Source: Ruegeria sp. A3M17 (GTDB lineage: Bacteria; Pseudomonadota; Alphaproteobacteria; Rhodobacterales; Rhodobacteraceae). Taken from it: a DNA stretch of 64,000 bases. Below the pieces are notes generated by a model. The model was given only the letters and a program-made list of their open reading frames with translations. It was not told the DNA's origin and made no database searches. The DNA lies in NCBI RefSeq assembly GCF_003318255.1, contig NZ_QOCF01000014.1, forward strand, positions 186,001-250,000. Reading direction: 5' to 3'. The position numbers were made by a program, and so were the translations under genes. The stretch's first letter is position 1; each line of letters begins with the position of its first letter. Below, piece after piece: positions 9,122 through 17,431 of this stretch.

Positions 9122-9688
9122 TTATCCTCTTAGGCGGTGGTGCAGGATGATTGGAACCGCAAGGTCTTCCTCATCGCCAAGGTGGCGTTTCAGAAAGGCC
9201 TCGATGGCCTCTGATGTGTCGCGCAGAGATCCGACCTCGGATCGGGCCTGAACCTCATCCAATTGAATGAGCTTGATCACACGATTGGCCGTCCTTGTGT
9301 ATTGGTCAAGGACCAGATCGAGATCGGCATGGTCCTTTTCCAAAACATTTAGCCCGGCGTCAAAGCGGGAATCCGCGGCAGAAAGCTCGGGGAAGTAGCT
9401 ATGATCTTCCCAACCGTGATGGCCATGCAAGTTTCCAACAAGCGCGTTTCCGTAGTGGGACAGGCGCGCGGCATACTCTTCAGGGGACAGGTCCTTTCCA
9501 AGATAGCTTTCTGCATCGGAGCGAACCAGCCGGGCAAGGCGCCGAAACATCAGATGGGCACCCAGCCAGTGACGGGTTTTCTCGGTGAAGCCGGGGTGTG
9601 TTTCCCAGCTGTCGCGTGGATATTGTTCGAGCAAGATCTGCATCTCGCCCGGCATCTCGGCAGTGCGAATGTCGTATGTATCAAGCAT
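9122..9688 (-). CDS. Hemerythrin-domain protein
   Basis: 188 residues from the start at 9688, which has AGGAG seven bases upstream; an earlier in-frame ATG at 9745 has no comparable site. The four-helix hemerythrin HHE pattern is present: HLMFRRL region, HGHHGWEDHSYFPE with the paired His/Glu ligands, EKDHADLDLVLD, and HLGDEEDLAVPII near the C-terminus. These cytoplasmic proteins carry a non-heme diiron site and bind O2 or NO, or repair iron centres. The role here is open. First gene of a two-gene unit with the GST-like gene. Confidence 0.8.
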   Translation of the reverse strand: MLDTYDIRTAEMPGEMQILLEQYPRDSWETHPGFTEKTRHWLGAHLMFRRLARLVRSDAESYLGKDLSPEEYAARLSHYGNALVGNLHGHHGWEDHSYFPELSAADSRFDAGLNVLEKDHADLDLVLDQYTRTANRVIKLIQLDEVQARSEVGSLRDTSEAIEAFLKRHLGDEEDLAVPIILHHRLRG

Positions 9689-10039
9689 GAGCTTACTCCT
9701 TTCCGCAAACATGTGTGTGCGGAAAACTCGCACCGTTAGGCTCAAAGATGCACAGTTGGTGTCTATCTCTGCACATCGTCAAAAGGTGTGTCAGTCAAAT
9801 CGGCCATCTTGCATGGCGCGTCTAATCTTAAGATTGTCACGTCGGCGGGTGCCAATGGAGCGAAGGTGACCCGGTGGCGCAAGGCCGCAAGATTATGCGG
9901 CAGTAGATTTTCGTTTGCCTGCCCTTCTAGCGGCAACCAAACGATTGCTTGGCATAGCTTTTGCAGCTTGTCTATTATCGCCCAAAACGCAAAGCGCTTT
10001 AGTTAAACGGGGCGTTTCAGTCTCGGGCGGTATGGCAAA

Positions 10040-11074
10040 ATGAATGAGAACAAAGTGAATTCTGATAGCGAAACTTGGAATGTTCCAGGTTTTGGCGTGC
10101 ATCACATTGCCAAGCTTCTGGAAAACCGTGGCTCGGATATTGTTGCGCTTCTGAGATCGGCCAACCTACCCGTTGATCTCCACGAAACACCACTGGATTT
10201 TGTTGATGTCCGGAATGAGCTTCGCCTCCTAGAGCTTGCCATTGAAGAGACCGGTGATCCCTTGTTTGCGATCTCAGCGGGAAAAACATTCAACCCCAGA
10301 AAAACGACACTTCTCAGCTATGTCGTTTTGAACTCTCCGACCGCTCGCGACGCAATTGAGAAAGCTGTGACCTACGCGCGCCTGGCGCGGGGCTTCGCCA
10401 AACTGTCATTTTATGAAGAAGAGCGTGGGATGTTCTTGGAGATAGATTCCATCGCTGAACTAATGCGTTCTGATGGAGCTCATAATGAGTTTCGAATATC
10501 CGCTTTCTTGACCAGTATTCAGATTGCAGCTGAAGCGCCCTTGCCAGTCCTTGAGATACGTTTTCCGCATGAATTGACCGAAGAAAGGCAATCCGAAATC
10601 TCCGGTGCTTTAGCGGTCAATATTAAGCAGAGTCAGAGGGTTCCGGGTATCTTGTTTGACAAGACAGTGATGGATATTCCGATCAAAGATACAGACCCCG
10701 CATTGCTTCTGCATCTTGAAAAACATGTGCAAACTTTGATGAAGGATTTGCCGCCTGCAATCGGCGAAACAAGTTCTTTGGTGCAAAGCGAGATTACGTC
10801 CCGACTGTCTTTTAACGCTCCTACACAAGATGAAATCGCGAAGACGCTGGGGATGAGTATCAGTACACTTGGACGCAAACTTGCCAAAGAAGGCACAACC
10901 TATAAACAGCTGCTAAAAGACATTCGCGCAAGGTTGGCAGAACAGTATCTTGATGACCCCAAGCTAAGCCTTTCAGAGATTGCTTTTGCACTGGGTTATT
11001 CTGATCAAGCTGCGTTTACCAATGCCTACAAGACCTGGACGGGCCAATCTCCGGGTAGTGTCCGAACCAATTAG
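10040..11074 (+). CDS. AraC-family transcriptional regulator
   Basis: 344 residues. The N-terminal half matches the Arabinose_bd-like effector domain of the OruR/ArgR-type AraC group (VPGFGVHHIAKLLENRG through IEETGDPLFAISAG). The C-terminal 100 residues form the double helix-turn-helix: DEIAKTLGMSISTLGRKLAKEG and LSEIAFALGYSDQAAFTNAYKTWTGQSPG. It is divergent from the hemerythrin/GST unit across about 350 bp (9689-10039), in which I see no further gene; control of that unit is plausible but not shown. Ends in a strong terminator. Confidence 0.85.
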   Translation: MNENKVNSDSETWNVPGFGVHHIAKLLENRGSDIVALLRSANLPVDLHETPLDFVDVRNELRLLELAIEETGDPLFAISAGKTFNPRKTTLLSYVVLNSPTARDAIEKAVTYARLARGFAKLSFYEEERGMFLEIDSIAELMRSDGAHNEFRISAFLTSIQIAAEAPLPVLEIRFPHELTEERQSEISGALAVNIKQSQRVPGILFDKTVMDIPIKDTDPALLLHLEKHVQTLMKDLPPAIGETSSLVQSEITSRLSFNAPTQDEIAKTLGMSISTLGRKLAKEGTTYKQLLKDIRARLAEQYLDDPKLSLSEIAFALGYSDQAAFTNAYKTWTGQSPGSVRTN

Positions 11075-11122
11075 GTTGATCTCAGGGCATGTAATTCCGT
11101 TGGCACAGTGACTTCGGGCAAG

Positions 11123-11172
11123 AAAGCGGATGCTGATCTGGTGAAACGTAGCCTCAGGCATCCGCTTTTTTA
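11123..11172. terminator. Strong bidirectional terminator
   Basis: AAGCGGATGC (11124-11133) pairs perfectly with GCATCCGCTT (11158-11167), followed by a T run on the plus strand. It lies between the AraC gene and the convergent small secreted-protein gene. Confidence 0.8.
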
Positions 11173-11185
11173 TGTGTCAGCGCCT

Positions 11186-11371
11186 TTATGAGTAGGCATC
11201 ACTGCATGAGTCACAAGGATCGGAATTCGATAGCTCTGGTGTCACTTGGTAGCCGGGGCCAGGCAGATTTACGGTTTGTTGGTTGAGGCCACCCAACGGG
11301 TGCGCCGAGGACATTCCGGCACTTACGATCAGCGCGAACACGGTAGCGGATGCAATTATTACTTTATTCAT
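11186..11371 (-). CDS. Small secreted protein, function unknown
   Basis: 61 residues from the ATG at 11371, which has AAAGGAAC about eight bases upstream; a longer frame reaches 11578 but its N-terminal part is not signal-like. The first 23 residues (MNKVIIASATVFALIVSAGMSSA) form a textbook signal peptide, leaving a mature peptide of about 38 residues that starts HPLGGLNQQ and ends SDPCDSCSDAYS. The C-x-x-C at the end could bind metal or form a disulfide. No family recognised. It faces the AraC regulator across a shared terminator. Confidence 0.6.
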   Translation of the reverse strand: MNKVIIASATVFALIVSAGMSSAHPLGGLNQQTVNLPGPGYQVTPELSNSDPCDSCSDAYS

Positions 11372-11760
11372 TTCTTGGTTCCTTTCAGTTGAGCGTGTTT
11401 GATACGCTGTGTGTGCATTCAATTTGGCATTCTGCGGCTCGGGTTTATTGCGATTGCACGTCAAGGTTTTGAGAAAAGACATCAAGCTGGCGTCGGTTCG
11501 CTTCGCCGCCACGGGAACATTGATCATCACGGCAAGGTGCCGCTTTAACCCCAAGGTGATCAATGCTGTGCCAGGCATGAATGGCCGGTAGCCATAACAA
11601 AGCTGCGGATGGAGATCTTACAGGTCGTCAGATGGGATCAAACCTGCATGGTTCAGCTGCCAGGTTTTTTCGCAACCCACCACATTCACTAAATCACTTA
11701 GGCTAAAATTCTCTGTTCGAGTTCTTTGGTTTTCGCGATGCGCTTAGATGCGTCAGTGGT

Positions 11761-11798
11761 ATGCCACACGGTGGTCCCGGGTTGACCTCGTGTGGCAT
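11761..11798. terminator. 10-bp stem-loop after the nuclease gene
   Basis: ATGCCACACG and CGTGTGGCAT form a perfect 10-bp stem with an 18-base loop, starting five bases after the nuclease stop codon. There is no U-tract on the minus strand, so it may protect a 3' end or act as a factor-dependent stop. Confidence 0.5.
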
Positions 11799-11802
11799 TG
11801 TC

Positions 11803-14800
11803 TTACGCAATCAGGTTTTGGTCGATCACCTCGAACGAAAATTCGTCGACTGTAAACATGGTGTCGTCGATCGCTGACAGCTCTACCGCATCAAAGGTTG
11901 TGCGCCCGAGTGAGCCCGAGAAATCACCGTCGTCGGCATTCGCCACCATGGTGTCGACAAGAACACCGTCATCGTAGAAGGCAACCTCGACTTCACCGCT
12001 GCCGTGACTGTCGCCAAAGCTGAAGATGAACTCCACTGCTTCCTGGTCCGCGTCTTCCAGCGCAATTCTGAGGCTTTCGTCACCGTCAACCGATGCAGCA
12101 TCGCGGCTAAACAACGAGTCGCCGAATGAGAACACGCCAATCGCGCCATGTTTGATCGCAACCAGTTCAAAATTGGTCGGATCAACCGCATCCACTTTGA
12201 TACCTACGTCCGAAAATGTGAGGCTGTTGCGCACCGGGCCAAGCCTGTCGACATCCACAACTTCGCCATCGATGCTTTCAAAGGCCTTGGTTTTGAACCA
12301 GCGGCCCGCTTCGAACTCAACGGCCAAACTCTGGGTTTCTGGAATGAACAGGCTTGCCACCATGGGATCGTGATCCGAGGCGCGCCCGCTGGTTGCTGCG
12401 AACTCTGAGTTGACGTGAACGATGTCAACCAGTGCCCCGGAATGCAGATCCTCGGACACCAGAATATGGTCCAACGATTGGCTGTTGCCCTGAAACTCAA
12501 AGCTATAACGTTCGTCTTCCGGGATATCGTTTGTCAGGTTGACGAGGTCGGTATTGGCCTCAAGGTCAGCTACGGGTGAGACAAATTCAAACTCGTTGAA
12601 GTCACCCAACACAACCGCATTGGCGCCATCACCCAGTCCATTGACGAAATCCTGAACGGCTTGGCTCTGGGCCTGGCGCTCATCCAGACTGCCGTTTACA
12701 TCAACGTCTTCTTGGCGAGCGGCAAAGTCCTGTTCGGTCCCCAGAATAGGCGCGGACCCACCTTTGGATGAAAAGTGGTTATTGACCACCGTGACGGTTT
12801 CACCGTTGAAAACAAAATCAGCGACCAGCGGCAAACGCGCGCCCTCAAAGGCCTCGCCTTCACCTTGCCCACCGATGGTCTGCGCGGATCCTTCCACTAA
12901 CGAGACACGATCAGGATTGTAGAGAAAGGCGGTGCGGATATTGCCGCCTGGCTGACCCCCGGATGTTCCGTCCCCGATAAAGGTGTTGTCGATCACCTCA
13001 TAAGCCGGGCCACCCGCCGCCAGGATAGCCGCGGCCAGTTCCGCCAGGGTTTCCGACGCCGAGACGGTTCCGTCATTGTCCGATCCCGAATTGTCCTGCA
13101 CCTCTTGCAGACCAATGATGTCCGGGCTGTTGAGGTTATTGGTGATCTGCTCGGCAATGGCTGTAAACCGACCGTCGGCAACGTCCTGGTCGTCGTCGCC
13201 ATCATTGGGGTCGAGGTTAAGAACATTGTATGTGGCAATCGTCAGCTCGTTGCTTGAACTGGCGAGTGTGGTCGTTTCCTGTTCCAACCCGGCTGACTGG
13301 ATATTCGCTGTAAAATCCTCGGTCGGCAGGATTTCGTAATTTCCGAAACTATAGCCCACCACACCCGTGACGTCGCCAAGGTGATCGCCGACATTCACCG
13401 TGGGAAAGTCGAAATCGAAAATCCCACTGTCTTCGTCGATCTGGATTTTCTCAGGATTGAAGTCGTCTGGTGAGATATTGAGCGTTCCGCGCTCTGAAAG
13501 TCCGGTTGCGCCACTGCCCTGATCGGCAACCGCAAAGATTTCACCGAACCGGCTGGTTCCGCTGACGGCTTGCAAATCCGTTGCAGTCACGCGCATCCCT
13601 TCCAGGCTTTCGAAGAAGTCGATGCCATCCTGGGTTGGATCGAATGAGGCAAACGCATCATCGTCGATGCTTTGGTTGGGCACCGCCCGCTCACCCGGAT
13701 CATTGCCAATCAGAACCGCTTCGGGCAGCGCATTGCCCGATGACTGCACCTCAAGGTTAAAGACATTGGTCAGTTGGGTGGTCGGCAGGTTGCCACTGCC
13801 TGTGCCGCCGGGAAAGAATTCGGCAACGGTTCCGCCCACGGAAATGGCGTCACCTACTGACACTATAGGGCTTGATCCGGTGAACACGAAAATCGCGTCC
13901 GAGGTCGCATCGTTTCCGTCGCCTTCCGGATCCTGAAGATAGAATCCGTTGGAATCTACCGCAGTGACGATGCCACTGGTTGAAACCATATCGCCCAGAA
14001 CGTTTGATGGGCCGGCAGGCAAGTCCTCGAAGAATTCGGCAACCGTTTGCCCATCTGCCAAAACAAACTCCGACACATGGCCTGAGCCCTGGATTTCATA
14101 GATCGATACGATTTCGATGTCGCTGGCCGAGATGGACACCTCGACAACAGGGGCCAGAATACCGTCGAAAGCAGGATCGCCCGAGGTTACCGTGTGCTGA
14201 ATGTCCACAACCTCGGCTGCTTCGGGCAGGTCGTCGTCAACGGCGGTGACTGCGACTTGTTGAGGCTGGTCAAAATTGGTCGCGTCAAACACCAATTCGG
14301 TTGGTGCAACGTCAAGATCAGCTCCTGCGGCTATGGTGATCGTGACGGGTTGCTCGGGCGCGACAGACAACGTGACTTCATATGAATCCGCCATACCCCC
14401 TTCATCGGCCGCCAGGTCCAGATCATTTATGACGACCGATGGCGAGGGCGCGGCATCCGTGACCGTAAAACCCGTAGGCTCGATATCTTCAATCCTGGAG
14501 TTATTGGTCGTCCAGTTGGCGGGATCGTTAATGGCGGCCTGCAATTCAGCTTTGGTACCAGTAAGCGGGCCGCTATAAACGCCATTGTCGGTTTCAGGGA
14601 TGGCAATTGCGCTGGTACCTACGGTCAGACCCGCGGGCAGTGCAGAGGTATTCGACGATATTGCGTCAGCCTCATACCCGTTTCCATTGAAATGAACTGA
14701 TGCGACAAAAGAAGGTGCAGCGTCATCACCTTGGTAGGCGTGAATCTGATCGCCGCTGGCCGAGAAATTTGGACCGGTAAATGCAGGGTTTATCACTGTA

Positions 14801-15003
14801 CCCGCAGCGATGTTTGCCGGCGCCGTCCAGACGAATACCCCCTCGTTGCTGCGGAACCCACCGGCCGCGAACCAACCGTTGTCGGTGAATTTGACCTCGG
14901 TTCCCGCCTCAATGTCAGTCAAAGCAACAAATGTGAACTCGTCGGGATTGTCCGAATTGAACCCAGTAAACGCAATATCACCCGCAGCCAATGTAGTAAC
15001 CAT
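11803..15003 (-). CDS. Large extracellular endonuclease of the ExeM/NucH type
   Basis: 1066 residues from the ATG at 15003 (AGCGAGG six bases upstream); an ATG at 15045 would add 14 charged residues. Modules in order: an N-terminal lamin-tail-like domain (AGDIAFTGFNSDNPDEF), a Calx-beta-like segment near residues 190-290, an OB-fold region of the ExeM/YhcR type (SGIVTAVDSNGFYLQDP) and an endonuclease/exonuclease/phosphatase domain at roughly residues 585-885. The catalytic motifs are visible: IATYNVLNL, IIGLQEVQD, VLGDFNEF and SDHDPM. The protein is very acidic and has no classical signal peptide, which with the C-terminal extension suggests type I secretion (inference). Likely role: degrading extracellular DNA for nutrients or biofilm turnover. 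Confidence 0.85.
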   Translation of the reverse strand: MVTTLAAGDIAFTGFNSDNPDEFTFVALTDIEAGTEVKFTDNGWFAAGGFRSNEGVFVWTAPANIAAGTVINPAFTGPNFSASGDQIHAYQGDDAAPSFVASVHFNGNGYEADAISSNTSALPAGLTVGTSAIAIPETDNGVYSGPLTGTKAELQAAINDPANWTTNNSRIEDIEPTGFTVTDAAPSPSVVINDLDLAADEGGMADSYEVTLSVAPEQPVTITIAAGADLDVAPTELVFDATNFDQPQQVAVTAVDDDLPEAAEVVDIQHTVTSGDPAFDGILAPVVEVSISASDIEIVSIYEIQGSGHVSEFVLADGQTVAEFFEDLPAGPSNVLGDMVSTSGIVTAVDSNGFYLQDPEGDGNDATSDAIFVFTGSSPIVSVGDAISVGGTVAEFFPGGTGSGNLPTTQLTNVFNLEVQSSGNALPEAVLIGNDPGERAVPNQSIDDDAFASFDPTQDGIDFFESLEGMRVTATDLQAVSGTSRFGEIFAVADQGSGATGLSERGTLNISPDDFNPEKIQIDEDSGIFDFDFPTVNVGDHLGDVTGVVGYSFGNYEILPTEDFTANIQSAGLEQETTTLASSSNELTIATYNVLNLDPNDGDDDQDVADGRFTAIAEQITNNLNSPDIIGLQEVQDNSGSDNDGTVSASETLAELAAAILAAGGPAYEVIDNTFIGDGTSGGQPGGNIRTAFLYNPDRVSLVEGSAQTIGGQGEGEAFEGARLPLVADFVFNGETVTVVNNHFSSKGGSAPILGTEQDFAARQEDVDVNGSLDERQAQSQAVQDFVNGLGDGANAVVLGDFNEFEFVSPVADLEANTDLVNLTNDIPEDERYSFEFQGNSQSLDHILVSEDLHSGALVDIVHVNSEFAATSGRASDHDPMVASLFIPETQSLAVEFEAGRWFKTKAFESIDGEVVDVDRLGPVRNSLTFSDVGIKVDAVDPTNFELVAIKHGAIGVFSFGDSLFSRDAASVDGDESLRIALEDADQEAVEFIFSFGDSHGSGEVEVAFYDDGVLVDTMVANADDGDFSGSLGRTTFDAVELSAIDDTMFTVDEFSFEVIDQNLIA

Positions 15004-15045
15004 GTGAGCCTCGCTTTTTGAATTGGTGAATGAACGGCGGTCCAT

Positions 15046-16214
15046 ATGCGACTCGCCTCAGCACAACTCAAGGTAGCTCAACCTGGCGATGTTATTTAAC
15101 TGGTTGTACGTAGCTGGCCTAATACGGCGGAGCTTTGCCGTCTGAAAACACGGTATCGTTTTTTGATCCGTGCTCGGCTGTCCAACCATCTGTCACCTGA
15201 GGTCAGGGTTTTCCGCCGTGACTGGCCGCACAAAACGGCCTGCGACGAACGAAATCGTGTTCCCACCTGACAAGAGAAGGATTTCTAGCTGGACGAGCTG
15301 CGATTTACATCACACGGTAAAAGGAAATTGTGGCTGTGCAGGCAGTTTTGAGCTAGCCAGTCTGCACCAAAATTCCCTGTTAACAGGGAAAATACAGGGA
15401 AAAATTGCTGATTTTGCCGATATTCCAGCCTGTCGACTTGATTTCGGCAAAGAAAACAGCAGTTTGAGTGGGATTTCCCTAAACATTTTAACAAGGAAAA
15501 TTTGTACCGGTATCAGCGAAATAATTGGTACGAACAGGGAAGCAATAACGGGCCAGATCTTTGCGGCATGGTGGCTGAGCTGCCCAAAATTCCTAAAGCC
15601 GACATTCGAGTGAAGTGCAGCGAATGACTGGAACGAGCCTGTTGCTGTCCTTGATGCAAAGCGCAGCATCCGTCGCGAAGGGCGGATTCCGGACTTTCGC
15701 TGCTCCCGCAAAAATGCATTCACAGTCTCGGTTAGCGGCCATTCAACAGCGCTTGCCATGAATTGACTTTTGGTGCGAACGAAGCTTTCGCTTGGATCTA
15801 TGTTAGCTGCTTGAGCGCTCTAATACGGAAAACGCGAGACGTTTTCCCCCGACATTCTCAGCAGGATGTACGATTGCCGATTTCGAGGTTTTGAAAACCA
15901 TTTTGCGATCAATACTCAGTTCGGCGTAACTTTTTCAAGAGTTTTCAATGGCTTTTATCAAAAAGTCGGAAGTCATTAAGGTGTTGTTTAATATACATAG
16001 TATCTTCAGGCACAGAGAATTCAATGGTTCACTGAATAAGTATTCTTTCTAGATATACAAATTCTGAGCTCATTTTACGGTGCTATGTTAGCGTTATCGC
16101 TTTGAGGTTGACGCTTGATCCCACCGGTTAACCGGCATCCAGCACAATTTGCGAAGCAGTTCGTGTTGTCGACCTAAGTGGTCCGACAGCCAAGGAACAT
16201 ACACTGGAGGAATT
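15046..16214. other. 1.2-kb region without a credible gene
   Basis: Open frames of about 150 codons exist on both strands around 15170-15760, but they overlap each other, start without ribosome binding sites and show no domain. The DNA is A+T-richer than its surroundings. It holds several AACAGGGA-like motifs at 15370-15540, a relic of the dispersed GCGAAAGTCCGG repeat on the minus strand near 15690, and a palindrome at 15827-15847. The last 200 bp must contain the promoter of the transporter operon. Confidence 0.6.
15827..15847. repeat. Palindrome with GGAAAACG/CGTTTTCC arms
   Basis: GGAAAACG, a 5-base spacer (CGAGA), then CGTTTTCC: perfect 8-bp arms. The same arms with a 2-base spacer occur at 30647-30664, between the GNAT and resolvase genes of the transposon. 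This suggests that 15.8 kb holds a relic of a related mobile element, or a common protein-binding site. Confidence 0.5.
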
Positions 16215-17264
16215 ATGTCCCTATTGCAGACCATTACCCGTAGAGCTGCCCTGCTTTCTGTTGCCGCCGTCGCATTGACCGCGGGAACCGCAAATGCGGG
16301 CGATGTAAAAATTGGGTTCCTGCTGAAAACCATGCAGGAAGAACGCTACAAGCGTGACCGCGCTGCATTTACTGCGAAAGCAGAGGAGTTGGGTGCTGAA
16401 GTCATCTTTGATTCAGCAAACAATGATGAACTGACCCAGCTGGCGAAATTCGAAAACATGCTTGCCAAGGGTGCAGAGGTTATTGTGTTGCAGCCTGTGA
16501 ATACTGGTACTGCCGGAAGCATGGTCAGCATGGCCAACAGCGAGGGCGTCCGCGTTGTTGGGTATGACTCAATGCTGGTGGACGGGCCGTTGGATGCGAT
16601 GGTTATGCAGGACAGCTGGGCTGTCGGTCGCTTGCAGGGCGAAGCCATGGTTGAATGGCTCACCGACAAGAATGGAGAGGTTTCCGGAAAGATCGCTCTA
16701 ATTCAAGGCCAGCCTGGCGACTCCAACGCTATTGCCATGAGCAGCGGCGTTCTGGAAATCGTTGAGGCCAATCCAGGATTGGAACTGGTGACCAACCAGG
16801 CACACGAAGGGTGGTCGTCGGAAAAGGCCATGGCAACTGCTGAAAACACGCTGACCTCAAACAGCAACGGCATTGATGCCTTTATCGCCAACAACAGTGG
16901 CATGGCCCGAGGTGTTATCGCGGCGCTGGAAGCACAGGGTTTGGCGTCATCAGATAAGGTGTTTGTCGCAGGTTCTGACGCCGATCTGGCCAATATCCAA
17001 TACGTTGCGCAAGGCAAGCAGGCGGTTGAAATCTGGAAGCAGATCGATCCGCTGGCCGAAACTGCGGCAGAAGTGGCCGTGGCATTGGCAAAGAACCCGG
17101 ACACGGCACCGGCTGATTTGGTTGAAGTCGACAAGGTCATCAACAATGGCTTTGCGGATGTGCCGACGATCGTGACCCCGATCACGCTTGTGACACAGGG
17201 CAACATTGATGACACCATCATCGCTGGCGGCTTCTATTCCAAGGAAGAAGTCTACGGGAACTGA
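16215..17264 (+). CDS. Sugar ABC transporter substrate-binding protein (CUT2, XylF/RbsB-like), copy 1
   Basis: 349 residues from the ATG at 16215 with GGAGG at ideal spacing. A signal peptide (TRRAALLSVAAVALTAGTANAG) leads to a two-lobed Peripla_BP_4-type periplasmic binding protein: IGFLLKTMQEERYKRDRAAF at the start, LQPVNT, VVGYDSM, NNSGMARGVIAAL and VAGSDADL in the sugar-contacting loops. It delivers a sugar to the ATPase/permease encoded downstream. Closest in style to XylF, but the downstream GH65 enzyme argues that the ligand need not be xylose. A large stem-loop follows, as is common after highly expressed binding-protein genes. Confidence 0.9.
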   Translation: MSLLQTITRRAALLSVAAVALTAGTANAGDVKIGFLLKTMQEERYKRDRAAFTAKAEELGAEVIFDSANNDELTQLAKFENMLAKGAEVIVLQPVNTGTAGSMVSMANSEGVRVVGYDSMLVDGPLDAMVMQDSWAVGRLQGEAMVEWLTDKNGEVSGKIALIQGQPGDSNAIAMSSGVLEIVEANPGLELVTNQAHEGWSSEKAMATAENTLTSNSNGIDAFIANNSGMARGVIAALEAQGLASSDKVFVAGSDADLANIQYVAQGKQAVEIWKQIDPLAETAAEVAVALAKNPDTAPADLVEVDKVINNGFADVPTIVTPITLVTQGNIDDTIIAGGFYSKEEVYGN

Positions 17265-17282
17265 TCCCCGGGTCTGTTTCCT

Positions 17283-17354
17283 GAAGGAGGGCGTTTCGCC
17301 ATTTAGCTCCCAATGCGTGTACTCCCCGCGCGCGGTTTCATGGTGCCCTCCTTC
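17283..17354 (+). other. Intercistronic stem-loop after the binding-protein gene
   Basis: GAAGGAGGGC (17283-17292) and GCCCTCCTTC (17345-17354) pair perfectly across a 52-base loop, 18 bp after the stop codon. Such structures often stabilise the binding-protein part of the mRNA or cause partial termination, so that it outnumbers ATPase and permease. The function here is inferred. Confidence 0.6.
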
Positions 17355-17431
17355 CTTAGATACCTCGGTCAAAATTGCCGCGCAGGGTGGGGATTGTCTG
17401 AAACACCTTTCTGAATGTGATGGGAAAAAGC

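Noticed and set aside
15170-15759. Two overlapping frames of about 147 and 149 codons on opposite strands
   Set aside because: No ribosome binding sites, no domains, biased composition; they overlap repeat-like DNA, so coding is unlikely.
16088-16102. AGCGTTATCGCT palindrome as a LacI-family operator before the transporter operon
   Set aside because: The extended arms do not match the usual LacI consensus, and the local regulator is of the SorC type, so only the TGAAT motif was kept.
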